The position numbers and the translations under genes were made by a program. Positions 35,197 through 46,444 of a stretch of 64,000 nt of DNA are shown piece after piece. The stretch comes from Inia geoffrensis (taxonomy: Eukaryota; Chordata; Mammalia; Artiodactyla; Iniidae), in NCBI GenBank assembly GCA_036417435.1, contig CM070907.1, positions 59,380,001 to 59,444,000 of the forward strand, given 5' to 3'. The notes beneath the pieces were generated by a model, which did no database searches, was not told the DNA's origin, and worked only from the letters and a program-made list of their open reading frames with translations. How positions within the stretch are numbered: the first letter of the stretch is position 1; every line of letters starts with the position of its first letter.

Positions 35197-35272
35197 GACC
35201 TGGAAATTCCCCGGACCACCCAGTTCCAGAAACTGACCTGGAGACATTCCGGACCACCCAGTTCCAGGAACT
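35197..35272 (+). repeat. 38-bp tandem duplication in LTR U3
   Basis: Two adjacent 38-bp units (35197-35234 and 35235-35272) share gacctgga at the start and 'ggaccacccagttcca' at the core, with a few mismatches. A partial third copy (tacctggggacc) follows. Direct repeats in U3 are typical of retroviral enhancers. This lies about 145 bp upstream of the TATA box. Confidence 0.92.
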
Positions 35273-35415
35273 TACCTGGGGACCTTGCACCTGGCCTATC
35301 CTTCCCGCCTTTCGAGGGGCGGGACTAATGGTCCCCCAGGATAACCGGAAAGACCACCAAATAAGGAATATCCTGCGCCCTCCCAGATTCACCACACCAC
35401 TTTCCCCTCTTCCCC

Positions 35416-35507
35416 TATAAAATCTTGCCCAACCCCCGCCCGGGTGTGACTTCTCTGGCCCCTTTCTCACGGAAGACCAGTGAACCTCGCCCACGCTCCC
35501 TAATAAA
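35416..35507 (+). promoter_or_regulatory. LTR TATA box and polyadenylation signal
   Basis: The TATA box tataaaa is at 35416-35422 and the polyadenylation signal aataaa at 35502-35507. Their 80-bp separation fits a short R region. Whether the LTR still drives transcription cannot be seen from the sequence. Confidence 0.75.
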
Positions 35508-35569
35508 GCTCACTTGAAGCTTTCCTTTGTTTTACGGTGCCGTTTGTTAAGCTCCGACCTTACATGTTT

Positions 35570-36454
35570 ATCTGGCTAGTGCTGGGCTAAGTTTAGTTTT
35601 TGCTACAGCTGTAGGTTCTACAGGCTTCAAATTCCTCTAGAATCTTTATTTTTTAAAATTTTCCCCACCTGTTGTCTTTAAAATTGCTTGCCGGCTCCTT
35701 AAATAGAGTCTGCATGTTGCAGCCCTGTAAGCTTTAATCCTCTGTTTGTATACTGGAGCCCTATTGGTGGCAGGAAGGCCTGGGAGAGGTTCAGTGCTCT
35801 ATTATCTTATGACTGAATCTCAGTTCTGTAGAGGGACTGTGTACCTGGATAGTGGCCTTAAGGAGTATATCTTAGCTTCTCCTTTTTCTTCTTAGGTGAG
35901 ACAGGGAGATTAAAGGGGGCTGGAGACTGAGAAATGGCAGTCTCTCAGGTCAGATAAGGTTCTATTAGAGTACTTTTACCTTGAGAGTTGGTCTTTGTTG
36001 TGGAGAATGTTCTGCAAGTATTTAACAGTTTTACTTTTTCCCTTCCCCTTGACTCAGCCTCAAGGGTATCATTTTTGGTTTTTCACACCCTAAGAATCAG
36101 GTGAGGTTTCTGGAGGTAAAAGCCAGGAATAGTAAGGGCCAACTGAGACTGAGACCACCCTCCCCAAGAGATTCTCACTCTTACACCAATCCGCACTCAG
36201 CCTCCAGCAATTTGTCAAAATGACTATGTAAATGTTCCTAACAGTTTGTGACTATAGCAGCCCTGTTGCCAGAGCTGCTCCAGGTTTTTGCTCACAATCC
36301 TCCAGCCCCCACTGTTAGCAGGAGTGTCCTTGCTCAAAACCTGCCAACTCCCCACCTTTAGCTGGAGTTAACATAAATCTTTAAAAGGTCCAGAGATAGG
36401 AAAGGAAGCTACAAACCAACAACAACAAAACCAGTTAGAACCAGCTGGGAACAA
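35570..36454 (-). mobile_element. Ancient L1 5' region, minus strand, interrupted by LTRs
   Basis: Blocks typical of the antisense 5' UTR of old L1 are present: 'gctgggctaagtttagtttt' (35582), 'aatggcagtctctcaggtcag' region (35932), 'tttgtcaaaatgactatgtaaatgttccta' region (36212-36241) and 'gttttttgctcacaatcctccagccccc'-like (36284-36309). It resumes at about 37266 after the second LTR composite. It probably continues the antisense L1 seen at 32815-35135. Confidence 0.55.
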
Positions 36455-37062
36455 GATTGTGTGAACCTGACCTCCAACAGACCCTGAGTCTCCTTATACG
36501 CTGATTTTACTACATTAACATACTAAATGACACACCTACCGATGACCAGGACCAGACATTAAGGACCAAAAAAGGACAAAAAAGGAGGTGGCATCCCACT
36601 CCCTCAGAAAAAGCCCTGGCCCCTCCCAGGTGTGACGGGACACGCTGTCCCAGAACATACAGTTTAGATTGTAATACTTGGAATTAATGATGAAATGTTT
36701 TGGTTTAAAACTGTTTGTACTGTAACTGCTTTTGTTGCTAATCACTTGACTTGGCTTCTGAGAAACTGAGCTTTGCATGCCAGCATAATGTGATCAGGAA
36801 AGTTCTGAGTTCCAGGTGGCCGACCCGAGATGCTAAGATTAGCACGAACAACCTGTTTACCCTGGGATATAAAACAGTGCCTGTGTGAAGGCTCGGGGTT
36901 TCACCCTTCTTTTGGGAGAGGCCCCGATCGATCGGTTTGTGTTTCTGTGCTTAATAAACGCCTATTACTAATATACTTTTGATCTACACTGGCTCTTGGT
37001 GTTCTTCCTTGGCGCTGGTTCCTCTCCAGGGGAGTTCGCAGGTGTGTGCGGGACCGCAACAC
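36455..37062 (+). mobile_element. Second ERV LTR, plus strand, approximate ends
   Basis: This has LTR architecture: a U3-like segment from about 36455 (tgtgtgaacctgacctccaac), a TATA box (tataaaa, 36868-36874), a 12-bp perfect palindrome ccgatcgatcgg (36924-36935), a polyadenylation signal (aataaa, 36953-36958) and a U5-like segment ending near gggaccgcaaca (about 37058). I could not find a convincing TSD, so the ends are approximate. It differs from the LTR at 35141. No gag, pol or env coding sequence adjoins. Confidence 0.7.
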
Positions 37063-37265
37063 AGGTAGAAGAATGCATCTACCTCCTCATCATTAGCCTC
37101 ACTCCTTCTCCCTTTGTCTTTACTCTTTAAAATTAAATCAGTCTCACCAGGTGGGAGAAGTTGATCTGTGAACTTAGTTCCCGCTTTTCCATTCTTTGGC
37201 CACCAAATAAAGCTTGTGCTGTGCTGACCTCAGCTTCTGGTTTTGTTATTCACCTACTTAAAACA
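37063..37265 (+). mobile_element. LTR-like segment with its own polyadenylation signal
   Basis: Directly after the second LTR lies another segment with the look of an LTR 3' half: a T/C-rich stretch (37075-37130), aataaagcttgtgctgtgctg (polyadenylation signal 37206-37211) and a terminal 'cttaaaaca'. It may be the 3' remainder of an older LTR into which the 36455-37062 LTR inserted. The matching 5' part would lie before 36455 and was not identified with certainty. Confidence 0.45.
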
Positions 37266-38335
37266 AAAGAACTCTCACCTGCGGAGGCAAAGAGCCTTGG
37301 AAATCTTGAGCAGGATCCAAAGGACTTAATCTGGTAACTGCCCTACTCTAGGTAAATTGATCTAAGCTGTGACTCTGTATTTGCCCCTGTCTCAGATTTT
37401 AGGTGTGATTTGCCTTGGTGGTCTTAGTTCTCTGATGGGTCCAAAAAAAAGACATTAACTTTCGGTTTGTTCACTTTTTTTTAATGGTTGTAAGGACAGG
37501 AATGACAACTTCCAAAAACTACATTTTGGAGTTGAAATCAGAAGTCTTGACTATGTTTTATAAGTTCTGTGTATTTCTGTTTTAGTTTTCTCCTCCCTTA
37601 AAGGAGACAGGAAGGCTGGTACTGCTGAGTTGGGGGTAATACCCAACCTCCATCTGGGATCTGGTTTCAGAATTGTGTTCTATTCAAACCCTTTCCACTG
37701 AATTATAGGGTTTTTGTTTGTTTGTTTGTCTGTTTTAATATGTAAGTCTGCAGGTGTTTAACAAGTTTACTCTTTCCGTCCCCTTCCTGGCACCATAAGG
37801 AAATCTTTCTCATATTCTCACTATGAGAAACTGGTGGTGTTTCTGTGTGAAAATCCCATGTCAGTGTAGCGGACCCTTAAACTATGGCCTCAGGACTTTC
37901 TTACCCTCACACTAGTTCACAGTCAGTTTTCAGAAATTCCTTAAAATTACCATGTATATGTTACTCCAGCAGTTTCTGCTCTAGTAATCTAGAGCAGGTC
38001 TTTATTATCTACATGGGTGCATCTGTCTCTCCAGATTTCAGGGTGTCAGTCTGCCCTGTGCTTTCAGCTCTCTGTTGCATCCAAGAAGTCATCAATACTA
38101 AGTTTTTCTTTTTCTTGTTGTAATGTTGGGAATGAAAACTTCTTAGCACTTTACATGTTAGAGCTAAAACCAGAATTCCAAGGTTGGCTTTTCAATTGAG
38201 TTCTTGGTCACTTAGTATATACTATCCCAGGGGTGTTGTAGTGCCTTCCATATAGTTAACCTTATGCATGATTAGCTGGTTTTTGTACTTTCTGCCCCAT
38301 TTTTATGTATATCAATGATGCTTTGTGGTTCTTGG
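37266..38335 (-). mobile_element. Ancient L1 5'-UTR-like sequence, minus strand
   Basis: The sequence resumes the antisense L1 5' region: 'gggtaatacccaacctccatctg' (37633-37656), 'taaggaaatctttctcatattctcac' (37796-37821), 'gtgaaaatcccatgtcagtgtag' (37847-37869) and 'agttcacagtcagttttcag' (37914). The segment 37740-37800 is similar to 35995-36060 on the other side of the LTRs, as expected if two 5'-UTR copies or a duplicated module are present. Frames here are incidental. Confidence 0.5.
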
Positions 38336-38339
38336 CTCA

Positions 38340-38515
38340 GTTCATTTAGTATGTGCTTATTATCTAACCTTCCCTATGCAAGAGGAAACTTTATAATTGA
38401 TAATCTGATTTCATCAAAGTCTACAGCAAATTTTATAGATGGGAAAATTTAAGACCTAGAAAGATTTAGTAATTTTCCAAGATTACCTAACTAATTTATG
38501 ACTTAGAACTAAAAA
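38340..38515 (+). mobile_element. Degraded MIR, plus strand
   Basis: 'ttttatagatgggaaaatttaagacctagaaagatttagtaattttcc' (38432-38479) followed by 'ctaactaatttatgacttagaact' matches the MIR end 'ttacagatgaggaaactgaggcacagagaggttaagtaacttgcc'. Confidence 0.6.
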
Positions 38516-38639
38516 AAATGCTCCCTGATTTTCTTAAAAATCTCACCATGAAAATATATGTCTCCAAGAATAAACTAAAATCGATTACTCTAAATTACTG
38601 GAATCTTTCACAATGTATGCATGCAACTACATTCATTAA

Positions 38640-38970
38640 TATTTGGGTTCATTAAAGCTTGTAGGTAATAATAGAAAACCTGAGCGAAGCAGCTTAAAGA
38701 AATATAAGTTTATTATCTCACAAAACAAGAAGTCTGGATGTGGGCAATACATCCAGTGGCTCACAGGTACTATCTGGTACCCAAACTCTTAGCTGTTACT
38801 CTGCCAGTCTTAGCACTTAAGTCTATCCTTGAGTTAGTGAATTCTTAGTCTGTAAGTGGTCTTTGAGTTTTACATCTGAGTTACACAGAATGGACGGAAA
38901 TGGTGAAGAAGAAAAAGTGAGACTGCATCTTCTAATTCATGTGATTTTGTCCTGATAGGTCAGAAGTCAG
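38640..38970. mobile_element. Ancient interspersed repeat, family not identified
   Basis: The segment around 38670-38770 ('gaaaacctgagcgaagcagc', 'ttaaagaaatataagtttattatctc', 'acaagaagtctggatgtggg') has the composition of a common old mammalian repeat ending in '...gtttattatctcaca'. I cannot name it. Confidence 0.35.
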
Positions 38971-39169
38971 TGAAATGACATCTTACAAATGCAAGGGAAA
39001 GTGAAAACCAAGTATTTTGATTTTGAGCAGCTGTAGTGAAGGGGGTGGGCAAGGGAGATAAATATTGAGTCAACAGCCTTCACATCCTATTAAAGGTGTC
39101 TAAGGAATGTTTCTTGCATATAGAAATACACTGTCTATTTTAACTTAACATTTGCTATATGATTTCTTC

Positions 39170-39800
39170 ATGAAAGTATGTTAGGTTGCTGTCTCTTAGC
39201 TTCAAATTCATCTCTATTCTTCTCTCTGTAGTACTAGAGCTGAGATTCTGCAAATCACATTTTCTTTTTGCCAGCTGGTTCCCTGTTTGGCTTTGTCAAT
39301 GGGGCAGTGCTAGAGGGAGAATGGGAGGTCAGCAGAGGGATTCCCTGCTTTGTTTTGTTTGCTATTATCATCAATCAGTTGTCCCTTACCCTGGCAGCAA
39401 CACCTGGATCCATTCTGCAGAATTTTTTTCTCCGTATTTCGAAACTAGCTTCATCACACTGCTGTAAGGATGCCAGCATCATCTGTCTGATGCCCAGCTT
39501 GGCAAGGGCTCTTGTACAAGATGCTGTGGCCCTAGCATCAGTAGGACAACAACCCTCCTCTAGATTGGAATCCCAGCTCTGCAGGAACCCTCCTCTAAAT
39601 CTGTAAATTCTAATAATCCTAGTCTTTTCCTTCCATTCCCTGATTCTGAAGACAAAACTGCCTTCTGCAGTTACCACTTCTGCGTTAATGTTCACTTTTT
39701 GCTCTTCCAGTTCTCCAATCTTGGTAAACAATTATTTGTATTAAATTCTCCTTTATATTAAATTTCTATCTCCTAACAGAAATACTAACTGATATAAAAA
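39170..39800 (+). mobile_element. Probable degraded LTR-type repeat
   Basis: The pattern resembles an old mammalian LTR: a segment with 'gggaggtcagcagagggatt' (39324), a C/T-rich middle, then 'taaattctcctttatattaaat' and an 'aatactaactgatataaa' end (39780). The 93-, 112- and 118-codon frames here overlap on both strands and show no domain. They are not gene models. Confidence 0.38.
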
Positions 39801-41806
39801 TTGATACCAGGAGGGTCCCAGGACCCAGACAATAAATGATGGGCTTCTTGTGATTGGTTTGATTGTGTCCTTGGACTTAACAGGAATTGAGCTTTGTGAA
39901 AATGAGAAAGAGGGTGAGAAGGATCCGTGGCATGCAATGGCATCATAATTAATTAAAATATCATCTCTGGTTGATAGTGATAATGTCCTTACTGAAACAA
40001 GTTCCTTGAGGGACCAAGAAGCTATTATGCTATTAACTACCTTGTAGGCAGAAATGACTACAAGGACAGCAGAATGAGATATTCTCTAGACTGCACTAAA
40101 ACTCTAAAGGAGAAAAATAAAAAGAGTAAGCTCAAGTCTTTAAACTCTTATCTTAAGTCTAGTCAGGAAGATAGAAAGTTTCTATGGTGGCCTTAAGAGG
40201 ATCTCTTAGTTTGGGAGCTTCAAGGCTGATCTCACCAAAATTGTAATTGTGTGTGTTATATAAGTTGATTTCTTTGGTAGATGCTGTGATGTACCACCCA
40301 AATCTCCCTTGAGGAATGAAGACCTGAGTCTCCCAGCTGCTCTGAGTACTTGAGGGACCTCAGCTGTAGCATTCTCTTAGAGAATACCTTGACTGAAGAA
40401 AAATGCCTTTCCTAAGGCCTTGCCTCATTCCAGAGACATTCTACATCTCCAGTGACTGATACTGTTATATAAAGATCAGGTCCTCTGATTTCCACTTGGT
40501 ATAATACTGAAGAGGTGTTATAGCTTCAAAGCTTCTCATAGGTTAGCTGTGGCCCAGTCTTGCTTCTTCCCACTACTTCCCACAAATGTTGTCACCAAAA
40601 ACATTCTCTAATAACTACTGCATGGTGATCTCCATCTGAAACTCTGCTTCCCATGGAATCCAACATGTTACCAATTCACAGCCTCACCAATCCCCTAATG
40701 TGAAAAACAGGCAAAAAGAATTGACTGGGAAAGTACTGAAACTATGATATTTGGAATAAGAACATCCAGATGAAGTTCGATAAAATTGATAATCTTGAAC
40801 TTCCAGGCCCCGAGACTCCCTTCTAAGTAGAACCGTACCACCCTCTTAGGTCTGAGTATATTAGTCTTCTCTTCCTTGGATACCGTGCAGTAACCCAACC
40901 TGGGGTGGTTATCTCTTAAGGAAGTGCCTATTCTCTTCAAGACTAAACACAATTAATTTCTGCCACTAGATTCTTATCTGGAGTCAGATTTAAGTATGTT
41001 CCAGGGGAAAAAAATATACAAAGTCTGACTCTAGAAGAAGTAGCTCATACTCAAAAACTAATTAAAATATTTCTTCTAAGGTATATTGTCACAAAATATA
41101 TGGTACAAAGCACATTGACTATATGTGGGGATAGATTCTAAGGGTCCAAGGAAAATAGAATATTTACATCTAATTTGACCAAATTTCCTCATGATTGCAC
41201 TTAACCAGAGATTCTGGGTTTTGTGTGTTAGATTTTAGAGATGGAAGTTTAAAAATGTATACGGTTGACTGACTGAAATTAGAGTTCGATAGTGACTGGC
41301 CTACATTTAATGAAGTTGAGATGCTAGAACTCCCTGTCATAATGTAGAGGATAGAATATAACAGCTTTGTAAGATAGGAATATTTGAGTTCATTCATTGT
41401 AGATGAACTATAAAGCCCCACCCCCCTGCCATTTACATGTTCCAAGAGGGTCTAGAGAATATTTCCTTCACTAAGGCATTGACAAATAACTAGCGAGGGA
41501 GCATCAATATCCCAGAAAAGGACACTGAAAGCTACCTCTGTAGGCTGGGTAGAACAGCAGGAGATGCCACCATAGAGAAGTTATCCTTGATGCCAATGGT
41601 GCCAATAAGACTGTGAAACAGCAGAGATTAAGTGTCAGTGAGTGTATCAGTACCAATGACACAGTTGTCACATTTATCATCATGGGCAGCAGAGACAAAG
41701 TGGTAATCAGAATGTCTCGACCCCTGAGATGTTTAGCAATAACTAACCAATTACAGAGTCCCTAGGAATGAAAAATGGGCAGTATTTTTAAGTATTACTT
41801 GATGTA
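39801..41806 (+). mobile_element. Degraded LTR-retrotransposon material, possible ERVL/MaLR internal pieces
   Basis: 40200-40670 resembles an LTR 3' part ('tctctaataactactgcatgg' near 40602, then 'ctgaaactctgcttcccatgg'). 41465-41730 ('ggtagaacagcaggagatgcc', 'tgatgccaatggtgccaata', 'atcatgggcagcagagacaaagtggtaatcagaatg') resembles internal sequence of ancient ERVL/MaLR elements on the plus strand. Nothing is open. The intervening sequence is unassigned. Confidence 0.38.
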
Positions 41807-42355
41807 TGTATTAATTTCTCATTGCTGCTTTAACAAATTATCACAAACTTAGTGACTTTAAGGAACACAAATGTATTACATTACAGTCAAGGAGGTCAGA
41901 AGTCCTAAAATCAGGGTTTGGCAGGGCTGCATTTCTTATAGGGGCTCTAGAGAAGAATCTGTTCCTTGGCTTTTCCAATTTCTACAGTCCACCTATAATG
42001 TAGCTCATGGCCCCCTTCTCCATCTTCAAGGCCAGTAGCATAGATTCTTTATCTCTCTCTCTCTTCCTTTCTCTCTTCCTCTACTCTGACCTCTGCTTCC
42101 ATCATCACATCTTATCTCTCTCTGCTTCCATGGTCACATGTCCTTCTCTGACTCTGTTCCATCTCCTTTCCTTATAAGGACCCTGTGATTACACTGGATT
42201 TGCCTGGATAATACAGAATAATTTGCCCATCTCCACAGTCTTAATCTAATCACATATACAAAGTCCCTTTTGCCGTGTAAGGTAGCATATTCACAGGTTC
42301 AAGGGATTAGGACACAGAAATTTTGTAGGGAGGGTGTTATTTAGTTAACCAGAGT
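41807..42355 (-). mobile_element. MaLR LTR (MLT1-like), minus strand
   Basis: Antisense LTR blocks are in order: 'tgtattaatttctcattgctgc' region (41807), 'acaaattatcacaaacttagtg' region (41832), 'gaggtcagaagtcctaaaatcag' region (41892), 'tggtcacatgtccttctctg' (42131), 'ataaggaccctgtgattac' (42174) and 'gtaaggtagcatattcacagg' (42278). The long tctctctct run near 42052 is internal. It probably belongs with the internal-like sequence that follows. Confidence 0.72.
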
Positions 42356-44060
42356 CAATACATAGACTATGTCTGTCCCACATGCCAAATACATTCATTC
42401 ACCTCATCCCAATATTTCCACAAGTCTCAACTTCAAGGCTAACAGCATCAACTCAAAGTTCAAAATCTCATCTATATATCATTAACTCAGATGTCTCAAA
42501 TTTCATCAACTAAATCATTAAAATCAGGTAAGGGTGAGACTCTGAGTATGATCCAACCTCAGGCAAAATTCTCCGTCTGCAGAGCTGTAAAACTAGAAAA
42601 TTTATCTCTTCCAAACAAAAAGGCTAGACAGACATAAGATAAAAATTATAAACATTTCTGTTAAAAAGGGGGAAAGTGGAAGGCCAAAAGTAGTTATCAT
42701 TCTCAAGCAATTTTGAAATCCAGCTGGGCAAACTTCATTAGGTTTCAAGGTCTGAGAATAATATTTTTTGGATCAGTACTCCTCCATCTGAGTCTGTGGC
42801 TCCAATTTCAGAGTCATCATTCCTATTTAATGAAGGATAGTACATGTTTGAAGCTGAGTAGTTTTATCAGCCTGTTTACTACGTGTAAAATTTTGTGAGT
42901 CTTGCATCCTTCCATTTTGTTTTCTTTATCCCTTTCAGTTTAAGCTGGCAGTGTTACTGCTGTTAGATGATTCTTAAGAACTCTGCAAGTCTCCCATATA
43001 TGTCATGGGATTCATTCCATTAGACACAAGGCTCCTCCACAGATTGTTCGTGGATAATTTTATCTCTATTCCTGGCTTCTGCTGAGATAGCTTTGGGGAT
43101 CCCTGAATCACATGCCTAATCTCTTTAAAAAGCCCCCTCTGTGATAGAATGCTTTGGCCTATTGATTCTTCTGAGGCACCAGCAAGGGATTTTTCATCTA
43201 CACACTTGGCTTTCTCTGTAGAATACACTTTTCTAACAGTGAATCTTTTAATTTTCATATCTTTGGCAATCTGTATAGGCTAAGAATTTCCCAAATCATC
43301 AAGTGCTGGTTCTTTATCACTTAACAGTTCTTCCCTCAATTTATCTCTTATTTTACTATAAGCAACGAGAATAATCTAGAACATTTCTTCAGCATTTTAC
43401 ATATAAATCTTCTTAGCTAAATATCCAAGGTAATCACTGACACGTTTTGCTTTTCACATAACTGTAGGATGCAATTCTGCTAAGCTTCCTGCTACTATAT
43501 AGCAAGAAACTTCTTTCCTCCAGTTCTAATGACATGGTCTCCATTTACTGCTGAATTTCTATACTTCAACCAACAGTTTATTTATGATGATTTAAACCTA
43601 CCACAGTATATATAGCAGTAACTATCAGCCTGATGGCCAAAATGGAGATTTCTAGCTTTTAACTCAGATCACAGACCACAATACCTTGCCTGAAGGTTGG
43701 ATCCATTGAGAAAAGCTCCTCAAAAGTGTTGCAACTTTGTACTTTAAATCTTCCCCCAAGAATTCTCCAAAGGGAACTGCAGCCATTTACTAAGGTGACG
43801 TGACAATGCACTGAAGAACTTAAACTGATACTAAATTGACAAATCCTTGCAAACCCAAGATGCCATGACGGTCCACTAGTTAATACGTAGTCTTCTGGCA
43901 GCCAGGTGATACAGTTTCATGCCTACATTTAAGTCACAGTGGGTCCACAGATTCATCCTGTAGTTATTTCCTCAGTTGCTAAATGCATAATTGAATTTTC
44001 ATGTACCCTAGACTTTCCTCCCACTACAAGATGAAAATCTAATAACAGGTCCCAGTTCTA
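42356..44060 (-). mobile_element. MaLR/ERVL internal region remnant, minus strand
   Basis: Sequence next to the antisense LTR resembles reversed MaLR internal DNA: 'tccacaagtctcaacttcaagg' region (42417), 'catcaactcaaagttcaaaatctcatc' region (42446-42472) and 'cagctgggcaaacttcattagg' (42720). Around 43890-43990 ('ccaggtgatacagtttcatgcc', 'tcacagtgggtccacagattc') there is possibly ERVL-like internal sequence. It is fully degraded, with no open reading frame. The matching far LTR was not identified. Confidence 0.45.
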
Positions 44061-45392
44061 CTTGATATAATGAAGTCATAAGTCAGAGAGGTGTTCAACT
44101 GCAAGAATAATGATAAAGAATTGATTTTTTCAACACTAACAGTAACTTAATTTGGATATGAAATGAGATAGCTCTTTGAAAAACACAATGAAAACCATAA
44201 ATGCTGGTAGGAAGAAACAGAGCTTCTATATCAAGGGCCTTTTCACCGGCCTTCAGTAAAACAAAGAATATCATAGCAATAAAAGACTATGGAGAATCCT
44301 CAGGAAAACCTTTCATTTTTCAACTGAGGCAACTGTTGCTGGGAGAGGAAAAGGAATTTGTCTAAGATAAAATACCATGTACACTGTAAAGCAGGGTTTA
44401 AAATACCATATTTTGATCTAACACTATGGAGGGTCTATTTTTCATTATTGTCTCCCCAGCACTCAATTAATCTGTGGAAGAAAGTAATAAATTAACTTGA
44501 ATCAAGTATCCACATCTCAATTCTCTTCCATCATATTATATTGTCCTTTATTTTTATATTGGAATAATTATTCCTGTTTTTTCCCTTTTCCTTTCTTAAC
44601 AATTCAGCCCCAAAACCATTAGGGGGGCTGAATAAGATAAGTGTTCAAACCAAGGTGGGGGTTGAAGAGCTACGGTTGTGCCGAGCAAAGTACTGGAACA
44701 CGATCAAGTGCGGAGGGTGTCCACAAGTAGAGATGCAGGCATGGGGCAAAGTACTGGTGAACAGGGCAGGCTGAGGAATGCTTTTGTGCAGGAGAAAAAC
44801 CAGCATGGGATGTTAGAGAAAAAAGTCTGATAAGAAGTAGGATACTTAGCTACTTTAGGAACTCTATCAAAAAATGCTTACTAATTACAAAAAGTAATTT
44901 AAAGTGGAGAAGCCTGGCAGACAGCCCCTTCATCAAGTGATCAAAGTGAAAATCAACTGTAATGAGAAAAAACAAAATCATGTGCAATCTTACAGAATGT
45001 AATGAGAATACAGAACATTAGTTAAGAGGTCTTCCTCCAAAAGATGAATAAACTAAACCTTATGAGACAATATCAAAACTAAATTGAGAAATTTTCTATA
45101 AAATAAGTAATCTGTAATCACTTAATCACAAAATAAGGAATGGGGAAGTGGACTGTATTGAAGGAGATGAAGGAGGCATGAAAACTCAATGCAAGGTTAC
45201 TCAGAACTGGATTATTTTCATATAAAGGACATAATTTGAACACTTGACAAAACTTTAATGGAGAGTTATTATGTATCCTACTGTATAATGTTGTAGTAAG
45301 GATTAAATGAGAAAATTAGCATTTAGGACAGAGACTAACCCTACTATCAGTGTAAAATACATGCAGTCTAGTTTTGTTCACTTGTTTTTATG
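44061..45392. other. Mostly unique sequence with two MIR scraps
   Basis: 44315-44400 ('tcaactgaggcaactgttgc', then 'aggaatttgtctaagataa') resembles plus-strand MIR. 45285-45360 ('aaggattaaatgagaaaatt') resembles an antisense MIR. 44620-44790 is slightly GC-richer and unassigned. No gene. Confidence 0.4.
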
Positions 45393-45757
45393 TGATATAG
45401 ACTAAATATTTGTGCCCCCCAAATTCATATGTTGAAACATACTCTCCAGTGTGTTGGTATTTAGAGACAGAGACTTTTGGAGGTAATTAGGTCATAAAAG
45501 TGGAGCCTTCATGGATGAGATTAGTGCCCTTATAGAAGAGACCCCAGAGAGTTTCCTTTCCCCTTCTACCATGTGAGGTAACAGCAAGAAGGAGACCATA
45601 TCTGAACCAGGAAGCAGGCTCTCACCAGACACTAAATATTTTGATGCCTTGATCTTGGACCCCTTAACCTTTAGAACTGTGAGAAATAAATTTATTTTGT
45701 TTATAAGACACCCAGGTTATGGTAATTTTGTTATAGCAACCTGAATATACTAAGTCA
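45393..45757 (+). mobile_element. MaLR solo LTR (MLT1/MST-like), plus strand
   Basis: A complete LTR starts with tgatatagactaaatatttg and ends at aatatactaagtca (TG...CA). Blocks are 'caaattcatatgttgaaaca' (45420), 'aggtaattaggtcataaaag' (45481), 'tcatggatgagattagtgcc' (45510), 'cctttccccttctaccatgtgagg' region (45556-45580), 'ctctcaccagacactaaat' (45620), 'gatgccttgatcttggaccc' (45643) and 'gtgagaaataaatttatttt' with its polyadenylation signal. Confidence 0.85.
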
Positions 45758-46444
45758 GTATGTGTTTTTCTTTTTTTTTTATTCTGTCAGTATTCTTTTA
45801 TTAACCATGGATTTTTCTTCCTTCACTAGATATATGAAAGAGGGAAGACAGCCTCTACACTAGTTCCACCACTCTCTAAACCCTCCACATGGAAGGATTG
45901 ACTTTAATTATTGAGATGGGGGCAAAGCTGTAGCTTGGCCCCATACTCCATGTAGAATTCTACCTCTTAGAATTGAGACGTTATGAATCAGAACTCCATG
46001 TGGTGGACTGGATATATGTCTAAATTTAGGAAGATGTAGAAAAGTCCCAGCTGGGTCACCAGACCTAGCCACCATCTTAAATCCACCTTTACTATTAATA
46101 AAGCAGATATTAACATTTAGTCTCCTTTAGACTCCAATGTATATATTTCAATGAGTTTCATAATGCAGAAGGAAAGAGGGATTTTCTTAAAGGTCATTCT
46201 GAAAATGCCAAGTTTATGGTCATGAAGCAAAAATCCCTACAAAAGAGAAGTAGGCACTTGAGTTTCAATAAACAACCAAAAGAGATTGAAGTTTCTGGAG
46301 AAGCTCTGATCTCAGTAATCTTAGACTTTCTTATGAAGGCCTTTGAATTTGATGTGTTGTTGCAGATATCACTGTGCTTGGTGTTGGTATCCATGCAACT
46401 TTGTTCAATGACGACATACAAGCAAATCTTGTATGCTTTGTACT
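45758..46444. other. Unassigned sequence
   Basis: No gene is supported. The 145-codon plus frame 46216-46653 runs half through unassigned DNA and half through the antisense MaLR LTR that starts at 46445, which argues against a gene. Confidence 0.4.

Larger units (their letters stand above)
35136..35569 (+). mobile_element. Solo ERV LTR with 5-bp TSD, ERV1-like
   Basis: A 424-bp LTR (35141-35564) opens with TGTAAGG and closes with CCTTACA, a 7-bp perfect terminal inverted repeat. It is flanked by the 5-bp direct repeat tgttt (35136-35140, 35565-35569). It has a TATA box (tataaaa, 35416-35422) and a polyadenylation signal (aataaa, 35502-35507), giving U3, R and U5 in the plus orientation. U3 holds a 38-bp tandem duplication. 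No internal viral sequence adjoins, so it is a solo LTR left by recombination between two LTRs. GC content is well above the flanks. The ERV1/gammaretrovirus-like call is inference. The 126-codon minus frame across it is incidental. Confidence 0.92.

Noticed and set aside
35114..35494. 126-codon minus-strand ORF
   Set aside because: It is antisense across the solo LTR, where GC-rich sequence keeps frames open by chance. No viral protein is encoded there.
39186..39731. Overlapping ORFs of 93, 112 and 118 codons
   Set aside because: They overlap on both strands inside a probable degraded LTR; no domain and no consistent codon use.
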